A stretch of 64,000 bases of DNA from Phalacrocorax aristotelis. Lineage: Eukaryota > Chordata > Aves > Suliformes > Phalacrocoracidae. The DNA lies in assembly GCF_949628215.1 (NCBI RefSeq), contig NC_134297.1:2666001-2730000 (forward strand), in the 5' to 3' direction. The notes below the pieces were generated by a model that made no database searches, was not told the origin of the DNA, and saw only the letters and a list, made by a program, of their open reading frames with translations. Positions 26,395 to 37,719 of this stretch are shown here, one piece after another. Within the stretch, counting starts at the first letter, position 1. Each line of letters opens with the position of its first letter. The position numbers were made by a program, and so were the translations under genes.

Positions 26395-29100
26395 TGTCGT
26401 CACTCCTGACAAGTCCCAGCTCTCAGATTCTGCAGGACTTTGGAGAAGGGCCGTCCCTCATGAGCTTCCCGGAGCAGAGTGAAGACAGTGCTCATACTCC
26501 ACTGGTAAAGTTTCAGCTGAGCCTGATGGAAATGTTTTCTACAATTTAATGATGTCTCCACAATACATTGTTTGGGATTTGCTTAAATGCAAATCTTTTG
26601 ATGTGTGTTTTACTCCAATTTGCATGGTCAGTCTGGATCATTCCCGAAGAGTCTCTTTCCTGTCTGAGCTGACATTTCATGGATGAAAACTGAGCTGAGG
26701 TTTACTGATAGAAAAATTTTGGGTTAAAGTGAAAAGCTGGTAAGTCTTGCAGTGATGAGCCATCTCCTTACAGGTGAGAAACCTGTCTGGAAAAACAAGG
26801 CTTGGGACAAGAGCATCTTCTCATGTGTAAGTGTCAGATACCTGTGTGCTGTTGAAGATGCACACAGCAGGTGTTACTTGGTGAGTAGTACCGTCTCTCT
26901 GGGACCCCACAGGCTATCTTGTGCATTACACAATTAAAACTAGATCTTTGGACACTGTGAACCCAGGAGGCTTTGCATGGCATCCACTGGCACCTGTGGG
27001 GAGAGGGGTAACACTCAGCCAGGGACAGCATGCTCATGGGACCAGCAGAAACATCCTTTAGCAAACCCACATGCTCCTGGGGAGGAGGCCTGGGTTTGGC
27101 TCTCTGTTATCAAGCAAGGGGACCCATTTCTGAAAGCCTGAGGTTAGTCTCCAGTGAGGTGCCAGCAGGGGAATCAGCAGCCAGGAAAGGACCTGTTCTT
27201 ACACTGCTGCTGGACCCATATTAATGGGACCTTTGGCCAGGCGTGCTATAGCCAGTCCTCTGTTCCCAACCACCAAATGGTAGTAAGCCTGTTTCTGCAA
27301 TATCTGAACCAACAAGCAGAGTTAAGCCTTTAAATTATTCTTTAAGCACCATAACTTATATCCTAGTTCTGAAACATATCAGTGTTTGCTCTAAGAGAGC
27401 CATTTCCCCTGCAACATGGCTAGCACAACCTATCAATATAGTGAGGACATGCTATGATGAGGCAGATGATCTCTGGAGTGGTTTCTGTACAAGCAGAGTG
27501 GGCTGCTGGGCAGTATTGCTGTGCTCATCTTACATGAGCAGGACAAGACTGGCGCCAATATATTCTTCATAATTGAATGTTTCTCCTCTTGTGGAGTCTG
27601 CTGCCAGCTTGCGGGTCTATTAGGTAAGATCCATCCCTCTTTGCAATTCCATGCACTTTCCCCAGCATTGGCCTGGAGATGAATTTGGCCTGTCATGTGA
27701 ACAACCTTCCTGGGGAAGGCTATTGGTTTGTTAAGTGTAATTATTCTTTTCCTTCAGAAGAAAAATTAAATACAGAGAGCAGCAGCTGGCAAAGACTGCA
27801 TCTGCTGAGGCTATCAAGGCAAGTGGAAAAGGCAGAGCTGAAGTAACATCCTGAATAATTTCCAATATTCTTAACTTGCAGAATGACTCGGGTACTCTGC
27901 CTGCTTAGACAGGGAGCTCAGGACCAAGAAGACATCACACAGTCAAGCTCACGGAAGACTCTAGCTCCTGTATACAGAGTCTTTCACCACATATATGCAC
28001 CCTCTTATATAAGACAAGTCTTATTTTGACCCGTCCATTCCTGGCCACTCCCTCCTGGTACCTGCAGGTGTCTCAGATTTGGCTGACAGGTAATAGAATG
28101 GGCAGAAAGCACCAGGTGGGTCAGGGAAGTGGAGGCAGATGTAAAGTCGCAACAGAAGAGGGCTGTCTTTGCTTTGTCAGCAATAGGTTTGTTTTGCCAC
28201 CTGCCTCCTGGCAGACTTCCCAGATAATTTTGTCTCCTGTGCCAGATGTTTATATACTTCGTTTAGGATATACAGGTTAAATCCCAGCCCCATTCAAGCT
28301 AATAGCTTTGCACTGTCTAGCCAGTCCAGGTGTTTTCTATACTGATTATAAAATAACTACATAGAAAACAACAGATCCAGCAGAAAATAATTAAACAGAG
28401 ATAAAATGTCAGCCAGCCTTCTTTTAGATGAGATCCATCTCTTACCTTACATTTTCATTTGAAAAAGCATCAGACCCAGCTTCTCTATATGATTTCATGA
28501 ATTTGGGCATGTACTTTCCATTCAGATCAGAAGGGAGAGCAGGTGTATATGACTGAAGCAATTGCCTATTGGCAAGGCACACTTTGCGGCACATTTGGTA
28601 CAATTTCATTTGGTTTTAGCATGACATTTGCCTGTGCCAAAGCAAACTTTCTGAGCATTGTGTCTCCATTTTGTGTTAAAAAAAAAAATCCTGGAACAGC
28701 AGATGTAGCAGTTACCGTATATTTGTTTAGTTCAAACTGTCATTTCAATCCATCTTCTCATAACAGAGTAAAGAGAATATCTTGCATTATCTCACAGCAG
28801 GGACTGCAATACTGATGGGTTTTTTATTTGGCACTTGGCCGGGACACCCAGTTGTGTAGGTTTCGCCTCTGCAGCTTTTGTGCTGCGAGGACCCTCTTGT
28901 TTATGTGAGGAACAACCCTGGAGGCACCAGAAATTAAAGTATGTGGTAGTAGCAAAGCCTCTGCTAGTCTTCGCGGTCCACCACTGCCAAGCCAGGTCCG
29001 TGCCAGATGTTGTAATAAAAAAAGTGGTGCCGGCTCCCGGGATACGGGTTTCCCAAAAGCAAACGCAAGTTAGTCCCGCCGGTGCCTGAAAGGACACCAC
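26395..29100. other. Intergenic region between divergent POU2AF2 and HINFP
   Basis: Holds the unidentified 5' untranslated part and promoter of POU2AF2 (near 26400, not CpG-rich) and otherwise AT-rich sequence. No exon with splice support was seen on either strand. In human the left neighbour of HINFP is C2CD2L; I see no trace of it. Confidence 0.5.
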
Positions 29101-29720
29101 TGGCGGGCCAGCCCCAAACCGCCCAGGAACCTTTGTGAGGTAGCGCCGCTTCCCAGCGGGCCCTCTGGGCAGCTGCACGCCTGCAGCCGGTTCCTGCGCG
29201 GGGATTGGTCATCGGCGCGGCGGGGGCGGTTGCTATTGGGCAGGCGGGCGGGAGTGGTCCGTTGGGTTCCGGCGCCCCCCAGCGGGGCAGGGGCTGGTGG
29301 AGGGTGAGTGGGACTGTTTCCCGCGCCCTGCTCCGCCTGGCGCCCCGGGGCTCGCCGTGCCTTGCCCTGCTCCGCCTGCCCGTTCGGTGCCGCTGGGCGC
29401 GGACGTTCAGCCCCAGCTGCGGGAGCGCGGGGCTGCCCTGGGAGAGGCCTGCCGGACAGCATCCGGGCCGGTTTCGGGCGGTGGGTGACGGCGGGGCGGT
29501 GAGGAGAGACCTTTGGCGCCTCGCCCTGCCTTTCAGGGCCGGCGACCTCGGCCATGCCGCCCGCCAAGGCTGGCGGGAAGGAGGCCCTGGTGCTGCAGTG
29601 TGAGTGGGAGGTGTGCACCTACGTGGCCTCGAAGATGGAGGAGTTCTGCGAGCACGTCGCCCAGCACCTGCAGCGGCACGTTCCCGGGGAGCACCGGGAT
29701 GAGGTGGACCCTCTCGGTAA
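29100..29720 (+). promoter_or_regulatory. CpG island and promoter of HINFP
   Basis: CpG-dense sequence that includes the first coding exon of HINFP. Two inverted CCAAT boxes (ATTGG at 29204-29208 and 29235-29239) lie about 30 bases apart with a GC box (GGGGGCGG, near 29222) between them, a typical TATA-less NF-Y/Sp1 housekeeping arrangement. NF-Y and Sp1 use is inferred from the motifs. Confidence 0.65.
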
Positions 29721-32700
29721 GGAGCTTGTAGCCTTGACTGCTGCGGCTCATGAGCTCTCTCAGTTCTCTGAGATATTTCAGCGAGGAAAGCAGTGCTGCC
29801 TGTTGCAGGAGTGCAATGTCATGAAAAACACCATAGTGTTTATCTGTGGGATCCTGAGCTTTACTCAGAGAGTTTCCATCCAACTCTTATGGCCTGTATG
29901 TTTTCTGTTTGTGTTGCAGAGGAATTCACGTGTTTGTGGCAGGAATGTGGTTTCTGTTCCCCAGAGAGTTCAGCTGACCTCGTTCGCCATGTCTATTTCC
30001 ACTGCTACCACACCAAGCTGAAGCAGTGGGGGCTGCGGGCCCTGCAGAGCCAGTCAGCTGTGAGCCATTGCCAGCTGGACTTCCAGAGCCGCAATATCAT
30101 CCCTGAGATCCAGGAGAACTTTCTGTGTCTATGGGATTACTGTGAGGTGAGAACAGGGGACCCAGTTTCACTTTCCATTGTTGTCTGTGACGTGGCAACC
30201 AAGGGAAGGAGAGCTGCTTTTGTCCTGCAGTTCACCTGCATGCCTGCCTGTTGGCTGCATTTGTGCCTGTGTGAAAGCACGTGTTGTGCTCTAAGGCCAG
30301 TGCATGCTGATCTTTTCACCCTGTTCTCTCTGCCCCTGCTCCCCAACAGAGATCATTTGATAATCCTGAGTGGTTCTATCGGCACGTGGAGGATCACAGC
30401 TTCTGTTCGGAGTACAAGGCAGCAGGGAAGGAGAACCACGTGGTTCTCTGTGGCTGGAAAGGTTAGTGGGTGCATGCGAGGCCTCTCTAGAGAGCTTTGC
30501 ACGGGGCTGGATTACAAATGTTGTACAGGAGAACTCTGCGCTCTTTGGCAGGGCTTCAGAGGACCTCTTGAACCTCAGCAAGATATGTGCATGGTCCTAA
30601 CAATGAAATATTCCTGTGGAATTTCCTTCAGGGGATCCAGCTGAGTGCTTAATGTTGAACTTTTCATTTATATTTAATTAATACCTAGAACAAAAGGCTC
30701 CAGTGTAATTTTTTCAATAATTACTTTTTCCTATGTTTGTGCAATTGCCTTAGCTGCTTGCAGTGGCAGGGGCCCACATCAGTTATACACTAGTGATCTC
30801 ATCCTGCTCCATGGGCTTTTTGGAGCAGGGAGTTGATCCTTGCTAGTCAAAACAGAAGCAAGAAGGCTGCCATTCAGTCAGGTGTGAATTGTGGCCCACA
30901 TGTGAAGGATCTTAATGGCATTCTGTTGCTTCTATCTAGACTGTGATTGTACCTTCAAGGGACGCTGCAAACTGCGGGAGCATTTGCGCAGCCACACGCA
31001 GGAGAAGGTGGTGGCTTGTCCTACTTGTGGGGGGATGTTCGCCAACAACACCAAGTTCTTTGACCATATCCGCCGTCAGACTGCGCTGGACCGTAAGCTC
31101 CTGTGGGCCGGGGAAGAGTGGGTTGTGAGCAGTTCTCTGGCTGGGCCGTTTCGTTTGCTAGAGCTGTGTGTTCTCTGCAAGCAAAGGGCATGGGTGTGCT
31201 TGGAAACAGCCTGGTTGCTCTGATGTTTGGGAGCTCAGACACTGATGAATCTCTGAGAAGTGCTGCCTTGCAGGGCAGGAGGGTTGGAGGCTGATACGGC
31301 TGCACAGGGCTCACACTGCTGCAGCCAAAGCTGTTCCTCTTGTAGGGACCCAGGACTCAAGTCAAAGGCAGCAGCTGAGCACTTGCAGCAGTGCTGGGAT
31401 TTGCTTGTTGAGTTCCCTTGTGCTGTGCTGGCTCTGCATGTGTGTGTGTGGTGGTGCTCTCCAGTTCCTGTACTAGCAGCACAAGGAGGCTGTGCAAAGG
31501 GGAGGCAGAATGGTCTTTGCACATGGTGGGGGTTTTGTTTTTGTTTTGTTTGCCATTGCAGTTAGTATCTGCTCTCTCTGCTTGGATAGAAGGGTTCCTG
31601 GCTCCACTGTAAATACCTCTTTTTCTCATTTGCTGCTCTTCGTGCTGTTCTCTCTGCTTTGAGCTCTTTTTCTCACTGCCCCCTCCCGTTTCTCCCTGGC
31701 CCTGATGCTGCAGAGCAGAGGTTTCAGTGTTCTCACTGCTCAAAGAGGTTTGCCACAGAGCGGCTGCTCCGTGACCATATGAGGAACCATGGTGAGTAAA
31801 GGCCTCTTCTCCCAGCTGAGACTCTGAAGAGCATGTACTCTCCCCTGCTTTGTGGTAATGTTTTCCCCCTATTCTTTTGCACAGTGAACCATTACAAGTG
31901 CCCTCTGTGTGACATGACCTGCCCGCTGCCCTCCTCCCTGCGCAATCACATTCGTTTTCGGCACAGCGAGGAGCGGCCGTTCAAGTGTGACTACTGTGAC
32001 TACAGGTGAGGATCAGTGCTTTTCATCTTCCCAGACTGGTGATGGAGAAGCACCTAGAGGCACATGTGTGTGTGTGCTACACAGTGTTCAGCTTTGTTCC
32101 CTTATCATTTCCTTTTAGCTGCAAGAATCTCATTGACTTGAGGAAACATCTGGACACGCACAGCAAAGAGCCAGCCTATCGCTGCGAGTTCGAGGCATGC
32201 AGCTTCACTGCACGTTCCCTCTGCTCCATCAAACTGCACTACCGGAAAGTCCATGAGGTAGGAAGGGAGCAGAGGGCTTTTCTGCTGTGTACTCTCTCCC
32301 AGTGAGGCTGAGAAACCACTAGGGGCAACATGCTGTACGGAAGCATGAGAAAAAAGCTAGTGTCATGGGAAGTGCCCCAGCCTGACCAGGGCTGTAGGAA
32401 TATGAGGTCAAGGTGCATTCCTCTCTTACTGCCACAGTGATACATCATGTCAGTCTTCTCAGAGAACGTGATTCTTCCTTCCATGCACATGTATGGGTAC
32501 CAGGTCCTCTGATCAGGCTCGTGGGGTATTCACATCCCTCTCTCTGCCCTTCAGGGTGACTCAGAGCCCCGGTACAAGTGCCATGTCTGCGACAAGTGCT
32601 TCACACGTGGAAACAACCTCACTGTTCACCTCAGGAAGAAACACCAATTCAAATGGCCCTCAGGGCATCCTCGCTTCAGGTACTGCCCATCCTTAGCTCC

Positions 32701-33899
32701 TCACTACTTTCTTTCTAGTGCAAGAAGCAGTTGGAGCTGCAGCTTGCTGGAGCAGAGACCTGGCAGTGCTTGGGCTCTGACGTTTGCCTATCATGTGCTC
32801 AAGACCCATTTCCCAGTGGCTGTGAGGCACTGGGCAGCAAGCGTTTGGTGGGATCTGGCACAGCGACGGGGCAGTGCTGGGTGGCAGCTCCAGCAGTGGG
32901 TCAGAGATTAGGGGCAAGGGCAGCAGTGGTGCCATCACAGCTGCATCTGGTGCGATGTTTCTGAGCTTGACAGGGGCCAGGTCCAGGTGTCCCACTCCAG
33001 AGAGGCCTGCTGCAGATCAATCTCTTGACAGATGCCTCTACTGCATCCTCCCTAGGAAACTCCAAAGGGTTTCCAGACCCTAAAAGCTGGGAGGGGAAGA
33101 GGAAGGACTTAAATGCTCCCAGTGAAACAGTGGTGGAAGTAGATGGGCTTGGGAGATTATCGACAGAGGCCTAGCAGAAATCTCAGAAGCTGCCACACGG
33201 AGGGGCTTTTAGGGGTAGGGGCTGAAGGGTTTTTATCCTACTTACCTGGTAGTGTCTATGTAGCACTGGGCATTAGAACCTAGAATATAGTGCCCCTTCC
33301 TCGGCTGCTGCTACCTGTCTCTTGGGAAGGGGCTGCAGTGTGACTGGCTGCATCACACCTGCCTATCTCTGCTCAGGTACAAGGAACATGAGGATGGCTA
33401 CATGAGGCTGCAGCTGGTGCGTTACGAGAGTGTGGAGCTGACAGAGCAGCTACTGAAGGACAGAGAGAAGCGGGGGGAGGCCCTGGATAGCTCAACTGAG
33501 TGTGTGGTGCTGTCTGAGGGTGAGGGCAACCTGCAGGGCATCATTCTGGAGGCCCCAGCAGAGGCTCCCTCAGTGGAGAACAGTATCGCTGAGCTGCAAG
33601 TGGCCCCGCTGTGCCCAGCCCCTTGCTCTGCTGACAACCCTGAGCCAGCACAGTCAAGTGCCTTCCCAGGAACAGCGCAGTCATTGGAGCAAGAACCCAG
33701 CACCGTGTCCAGTCCCATCATCCATGTGGTGAACCGGACCAATGAGCACGGGGAGAGTGAGACTGTGTACTATGTCATGGCCAGCACATCCTCAGAGGAG
33801 CAGGTGGCAGCACCTGGTGGGCTGGCTGTGGAGCTGGAGGAGAATGTCATGGACCGTCTGCAGAAGACAGCTGAGGAGCTGGGCATCCAGATTGTGTGA
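29554..33899 (+). CDS. HINFP: HINFP (MIZF), histone H4 transcription factor
   Basis: Coding exons 29554-29716, 29920-30146, 30350-30461, 30940-31092, 31714-31791, 31885-32005, 32119-32257, 32555-32679 and 33377-33899; 1641 bases, 546 residues, all GT-AG and in phase. It is a nuclear C2H2 zinc-finger protein; the family activates histone H4 genes at G1/S with NPAT and was also found as an MBD2 partner. The first finger uses Cys16, Cys21, His34 and His38; a series of further fingers runs through to about residue 375. Diagnostic strings are [57 protein letters not shown] and [20 protein letters not shown]. The last exon holds the conserved [21 protein letters not shown] and then a Glu/Pro/Ser-rich tail with the conserved IIHVVN and VYYVM. 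It is somewhat longer than human (517 residues), mostly in the tail. Kozak context GGCCATGC; the ATG lies in the CpG island. Confidence 0.97.
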
Positions 33900-34689
33900 G
33901 GTGCTCACCTGCCTCTCTGCATGAGGAAAATTTGGGCCTCCATGGGATGTGCCAGTGGGGAAGGTTGGGAAGTGCATGGGGATGAGGGCTGAGCTTGTCT
34001 TCACCTACCTGCAGCTGGCTACCTTCTCCTCTGCTGCCCCGGTGTCACTGGCTGCCAGTTCTGGTCAGCATGGGGAGGGGGGGGAAGGACAGATCTCTCT
34101 CAGTTGTGGGTCCAAGCTGGAAAGAGCTGTCTGCCTCCTGCTTTTGCGGATTAGGGACTAGCTAGCCTCTCCCACCCTTCCAGAAGGTTTGGTCTTAGTG
34201 TGTCACAGGCCTTCCCCTCTTGGTCACTCAGTGGTGATGTAGAACCTGCTGCTGTGCAGCTAAGTTGTTAGCCCTTGCTGAGCCTGGTCCTCAGCTAGGA
34301 TCTCCCCAAGCAGGGTGGTGTGCTGAGCAGATGCTGCAGCTGAAGCCTCTTCCCTGGGGAGATGTGTGGCCCTTAGCAGGCCTGTTCTTCCCCATCCATA
34401 CTTTGTTCTCCGAGGGATGGCATGCTCTATTCCTGCCTTCATCAGCACTTCCCTGCACATCATCTTTCCTAGGTTTTTCAGCTGGTGCTGTTGGTGGTTG
34501 CTCCACTGATCCCATTACACTGTACTGATCTCTGGGAGGTGAGTGCTAGAGGTGCTGTCACTTGCAGGCTACTGCTACCCTGCAGCACTGCGGGATTGGG
34601 AGCTTCTCACTGCTTTTGTCCTTCCCTGGGTTTCCTCCCCACGTTGGGTTTTGGGCTCCTGGCTGGGCTAAGTGTACTTTGGCAAGACA

Positions 34690-34695
34690 AATAAA
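34690..34695 (+). terminator. Poly(A) signal of HINFP
   Basis: AATAAA about 790 bases after the stop codon, followed within 40 bases by GT-rich sequence (gtctggtgtgtgtttc). This fits a functional cleavage site near 34710-34720. Confidence 0.7.
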
Positions 34696-34719
34696 AGTCA
34701 GACTGCTGGGCCAGCCAAT

Positions 34720-36180
34720 GTCTGGTGTGTGTTTCAGCCCCGCCCCTGCTAGCGGTTGGATGTTGTGGTGAGAGGACAAGACCAAGGTGCCTAGAGCCTG
34801 TAGTGTGCGAGGTGGGCACTGAAGTGGTGCCAGAATTTCTTGATGTGTCCTGCATGCTGCCACTTGGTGCAGCTGGTGACTGCCTTGCAGACTATTCCAC
34901 ATCCCCGGAGTTGGCACTGGAAGGCCAGGTTTAGGTCTGGCACCCTTGTTCCCTGCTGTGCTGATGCAGGTTTGGTTTTTGCTGCCTCCTTCGGGGTGTG
35001 AGTGTGAGCCACCTGCAATGTCACTTTTTGACTATAGAGAGTAGCCTGGGCTTGTGAGCAGAGCCAGCTTGCCCTTTGAGTGATTTGGATGAAGACAATG
35101 TGAAGTTAGTGTCCCTGGGGTGACACTTGGGTCCTCACTGCCCTGGTGTGGAGGTGATGTGCCCACATAGAGGCAGGGAGGTGCCCTGCTGATCTCCTGG
35201 GCTGGACACTGATTTTTTTTTTTTTTTTCCCCTTGCTTTGTTTCTCAAGCAGTTCAGCAAAACCTGTTGGAATTCCAGGTTAATGGAGGAAATTACTTTA
35301 TGCTAAACCCTTGGCCATCTGGTTGCTTTCTAATTGGAAACACTGTGGGTGTGATTCGGGGCTGTGCCCTTGTGATGAGGTGATGAGGGCAGCCCCTTAG
35401 ACCTGCACCCTGGGTGAGGGGCAGTGTGTTCCGCAGTTGCCATACAGGGGCTAGGTGAGGAGCGGGGATGAAGTGGGCAGAGCTGCCTACTGCAGGCTGT
35501 GTGGGAAGGTTTCATGGGGCTGGATCCATGTGTGAAGGGCAATGTGCACCCCTGCACCCCAATACTGTTCTCTCCAGAGGCATGCATGCCAAGTGCCTTC
35601 TCACATGGGCCAGTGAAACGCAGCTAGGGCCATGCGCTGGGCACTTTGTGCTCAAGGTGCAGCAGGGTAGGAGACAGCTGGCTGTCCCATCAGCCCCGAC
35701 AGCATGCACTGCAGGAGGATGCTGCTAGCCCTGGGGAGAGCATCCCTCGGCTGCCAGCATGCAATGTGGCCGGGCCTTGCCCAGCCTTTCGCACTGCTGT
35801 CTGGCCCCTCTCCCTTTGAGGGGGGCCCCCTGCCAGGTTTGCACTCACAGCACTTCCAGCTTGGCACTCTTTCCAACACGTGGGCCTCGGGGCTCTGCTG
35901 CCAAAGCCACAGCTGCACCTGTGTTCTTTTGGACTATGGTGCTCCTGCACAATGTGAGTGCTGGGTCTTGGAAGCAGAGACGAGGCTGTGGTGGCTGGAA
36001 GGAGTTGTCTCTTTAAACACTGGGTCCAGGGAGGGTAATCTGCCAGAGATTATCTGATGGGGAGAGGATTGGCATTACACGGAATGTCTCCTCCCTTCCC
36101 CCGTGTCCTAGAGCATTGCCTGTCCCATGCGTATGGAAACCAAGTTCACTTTTTCCTGGGCAAGCAGAGAGGGGGCATTT
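34720..36180. other. Intergenic, no gene seen
   Basis: Between the HINFP poly(A) site and the sushi-domain gene. It contains a T run near 35214-35228 and a GC-rich segment near 35700-35900 with shadow frames on both strands. Nothing coding could be supported. Confidence 0.45.
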
Positions 36181-36218
36181 GATTTGAGGGGCAAGGGAGG
36201 GAGGGCACAGTGTGCACT

Positions 36219-37719
36219 ATGGGACTGGGCCTCCTCTTCCTTGCTGTGCTGGCCACGCTGGTCTCCTGCGAGGACCCAGAAGGTAACAGGGTGTTTGGGG
36301 GAAGAGGGGTTTACAGGGTGCCCCAGAGCTGCTGGCACCTGGCTGGACCAGTCTTCCCTAGCAGGGAGCAAGACCTTTGTTGTGTCCCTGTGCTGAGGCT
36401 TGGCACAGGGGAAGGGGGAGCTGGCCTGCGGAAGAGCTTGGGGCTGCAAATGGATGCACTCCTCACCGCAGTAGTGCTTGTGGGGTGGGCTGAGACAAAC
36501 CTTTGCTGGGCTTGTTCCATCTCCCTGTGGGTCTCTGAGGCCTGGGCAGCTGGTGGGAAGGGTGGTCCTCAGCCACCTGCCCCAGCCCAGCCCCTCTCTG
36601 GCTTGCTCCCTGTAGCACCAGGATACCTGGATACTTACTGGTCTGGCACAGCACCCATCTGCTTGGGGGGCTGCAAGGGGAAGCACAAGGAGCTGAAGAG
36701 GAGCCAGTGTGGAAATGGCAGCTGCTGCTGGCTAGGCTACAAGTCCTTCTGTCGAGGTATAGCCAGAGGGGAAAGACTGTGGGGGTCCTAGGGGTGGCTG
36801 CAGGGCTTGGCACAGCCAGGCTGGGGAGGGCAAGTCTTGTGCCACGCACACATGCATGGAGTCTCTCCAGCAGCCCAGTCCTCTGGCCACAAGGGGATGT
36901 AGCCTGGTTATCTGCAGAGCCCGCCCAGCACCCTGGTCCTCACCTTGTCTGGGTGCATCCCATTGGGCTGCCTTTCTGCCGAGCAGGCTGCCCAGGGTGC
37001 TAGCCCTGTGCTGCCTGCGGGAACGTCCCTGTCCCCAGTGAACTGTGGGCGACCTGAAGCGGACTTCAACTCAGTGGTGTATGGCAATGACTGGTGGGTT
37101 GGCTCAGTGGTGCGATACAGCTGCCGGCCTGGATTCCTGCTGCTGGGGGACCCAGCTAGCGCCTGCCAGTCCAACGGTCACTGGACCCCCAAGCCCACCT
37201 GCCTCCGTGAGTACTGCTGGGTGTCATGCTGAGCCCGAGGGGGCACTGTGCTTGCACAGTGAGCAGGTGGGAGGGAGGCAGGCATATGTCTGATCTCTCT
37301 GTTCCCCCAGCCTGCTGCAGCAGGGCTGTGAGGTTGGTGGGCACCCTATGATGTGCTCTGGCCCTGTTCTTACAGGGATCTGCCTGCGAGGTCGGATCGA
37401 GATCAGTGAGCGGGATATTACTGGGAGGTGCTCCTCGTCTTGCAGCACCCAAGCCCACCTGGGAGCCTTCCTCAACCATGGCTGCATTAAGATCTCAGCC
37501 TGTGTCACCAAGCACTCAGGCTGGGCCCGCTGGTTCCTACGCTGTGATGTCTGTGAGTGCAACTGCCATGTCCCATGTGGTGAGTTCTAGTGGAGGCTGC
37601 CCACCTTTGGTAAGGGCCTGCCTAACTGTTTTGTGGGAAAGGTTGGCACTGAGAGCTGGGAGCTGCCAAACAGCTCAAAATCTGCTGCTCTTTCTCTTCT
37701 TACAGCTTCTTCTGGGTAG
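36219..37719 (+). CDS. Secreted cysteine-rich protein with one sushi/CCP domain
   Basis: Not recognised as a named gene. Coding exons 36219-36282, 36616-36756, 37039-37206, 37376-37579, 37706-37719; 591 bases, 196 residues, all GT-AG, every intron phase 1. The start was chosen because the ATG (context ACTATGG) opens a clear signal peptide, MGLGLLFLAVLATLVSC. Exon 2 encodes a six-cysteine module (Cys37, 41, 53, 58, 59, 67). Exon 3 is a complete CCP domain, Cys71-Cys123, with four cysteines, the YSCRPGF motif and the Trp before the last Cys (GHWTPKPTC). Exon 4 encodes a ten-cysteine module (Cys127-192) ending CDVCECNCHVPC. No membrane segment or GPI-type tail is visible, so secretion is inferred. 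CCP domains commonly bind proteins in complement, adhesion or receptor contexts; no specific role is claimed. The intact frames, splice sites and even cysteine count argue for a real gene. Confidence 0.85.

Noticed and set aside
29793-30644. 283-codon plus-strand frame in HINFP
   Set aside because: It reads through two introns; only the parts at 29920-30146 and beyond match HINFP after splicing.
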